Origin: an uncultured Longilinea sp.
Lineage (GTDB): Bacteria; Chloroflexota; Anaerolineae; Anaerolineales; Anaerolineaceae
Direction of reading: 5' to 3'
Length of the DNA stretch: 5,749 bases
Assembly (NCBI GenBank): GCA_937863945.1
Contig: CALMIB010000313.1
Location: 1 to 5,749, forward strand
Shown: positions 5,723-5,749 of the stretch, in pieces
Layout: every line of letters begins with the position of its first letter
Position numbering within the stretch: position 1 is the first letter of the stretch
Made by a program: the position numbers and the translations under genes
The notes under the pieces: generated by a model
Told to the model about the DNA's origin: nothing
What the model saw: only the letters and a program-made list of their open reading frames with translations
Databases searched by the model: none

Positions 5723-5746
5723 CCGAACCACCGGTAGGGGCACGGC
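5723..5746 (+). repeat. 24-bp direct repeat, copy 2 (window edge)
   Basis: An exact copy of 5565-5588, followed only by AAA before the sequence ends. It may mark the next unit of a 158-bp tandem or the far end of a small mobile repeat. Confidence 0.9.
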
Positions 5747-5749
5747 AAA

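Larger units (their letters stand above)
5579..5746. repeat. Cluster of five GGGCACGGC motifs in alternating orientation
   Basis: GGGCACGGC occurs at 5580-5588 (+), 5625-5633 (-), 5654-5662 (+), 5698-5706 (-) and 5738-5746 (+). Neighbouring copies can pair into hairpins with 9-10-bp stems. A partly shared word, (G/A)TCAAATGG, follows the first and third motifs (5596-5604 and 5672-5680), with an inverted GTTTGACC-type version after the second. This organisation resembles REP-like or MITE-like intergenic repeats. No gene is seen here, and the repeat may continue past the window edge. Confidence 0.75.

Noticed and set aside
5579..5746. CRISPR array
   Set aside because: The repeats alternate in orientation, are only 9-10 bases long with unequal spacing, and no cas gene is present.
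5497..5748. Minus-strand 83-codon frame over the repeat cluster
   Set aside because: It runs through palindromic repeats and the antisense of the protease 3' end, with no recognisable protein features.

Overview
The window is GC-rich (AT-rich stretches are mostly confined to the promoter region near 3330-3440). It carries five protein genes and a short repeat-dense tail. No rRNA, tRNA, CRISPR array, insertion sequence or transposase is visible. The gene types suggest a Chloroflexota bacterium, perhaps Anaerolineae: a membrane-PAS-GGDEF protein with a 7TM-kinase-like linker, a HicB-like/DinB fusion, an M48 protease with an 'LRYPGE' N-terminus, and clusters of GGGCACGGC palindromes. This placement is inferred from remembered family resemblance, and there is no marker gene to confirm it.

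Layout. (1) Positions 1-1146, plus strand: the 3' part of a membrane-anchored PAS-GGDEF signalling protein whose start lies outside the window. (2) Positions 1147-1320: a convergent intergenic gap with no confident gene. (3) Positions 3305-1321, minus strand: a probable two-gene unit made of an OFA-type major facilitator transporter (TTG start) followed, after 56 bp, by a HicB-like/DinB-like fusion protein. (4) Positions 3306-3466: a divergent promoter region with a very good extended -10 box (TGATATAAT) for the transporter and tandem TAAAAT boxes facing the other way. (5) Positions 3467-5579, plus strand: a probable two-gene operon made of an unfamiliar membrane protein (FAIM1-like beta domain, middle domain, Cys4 zinc-ribbon-like segment, about four membrane helices) and, 19 bp later, a membrane-anchored M48 zinc metalloprotease. 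(6) Positions 5565-5746: five copies of a 9-base motif, GGGCACGGC, in strictly alternating orientation, bounded by two identical 24-bp direct repeats. The first 24-mer supplies the last four codons and the stop of the protease gene.

How the genes may work together. The first protein looks like a sensor whose GGDEF domain has lost its catalytic and metal-binding residues but kept a correctly spaced RxxD inhibitory site, so it is more likely a c-di-GMP receptor than a cyclase. The transporter and the HicB/DinB protein are probably co-transcribed, with no evident shared pathway. The FAIM1-like membrane protein and the M48 protease form the most interesting unit: both are membrane proteins, probably both bind zinc, and they are translated in tandem, which suggests a protease with a dedicated partner, regulator or substrate. 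That pairing is a hypothesis from gene order only.
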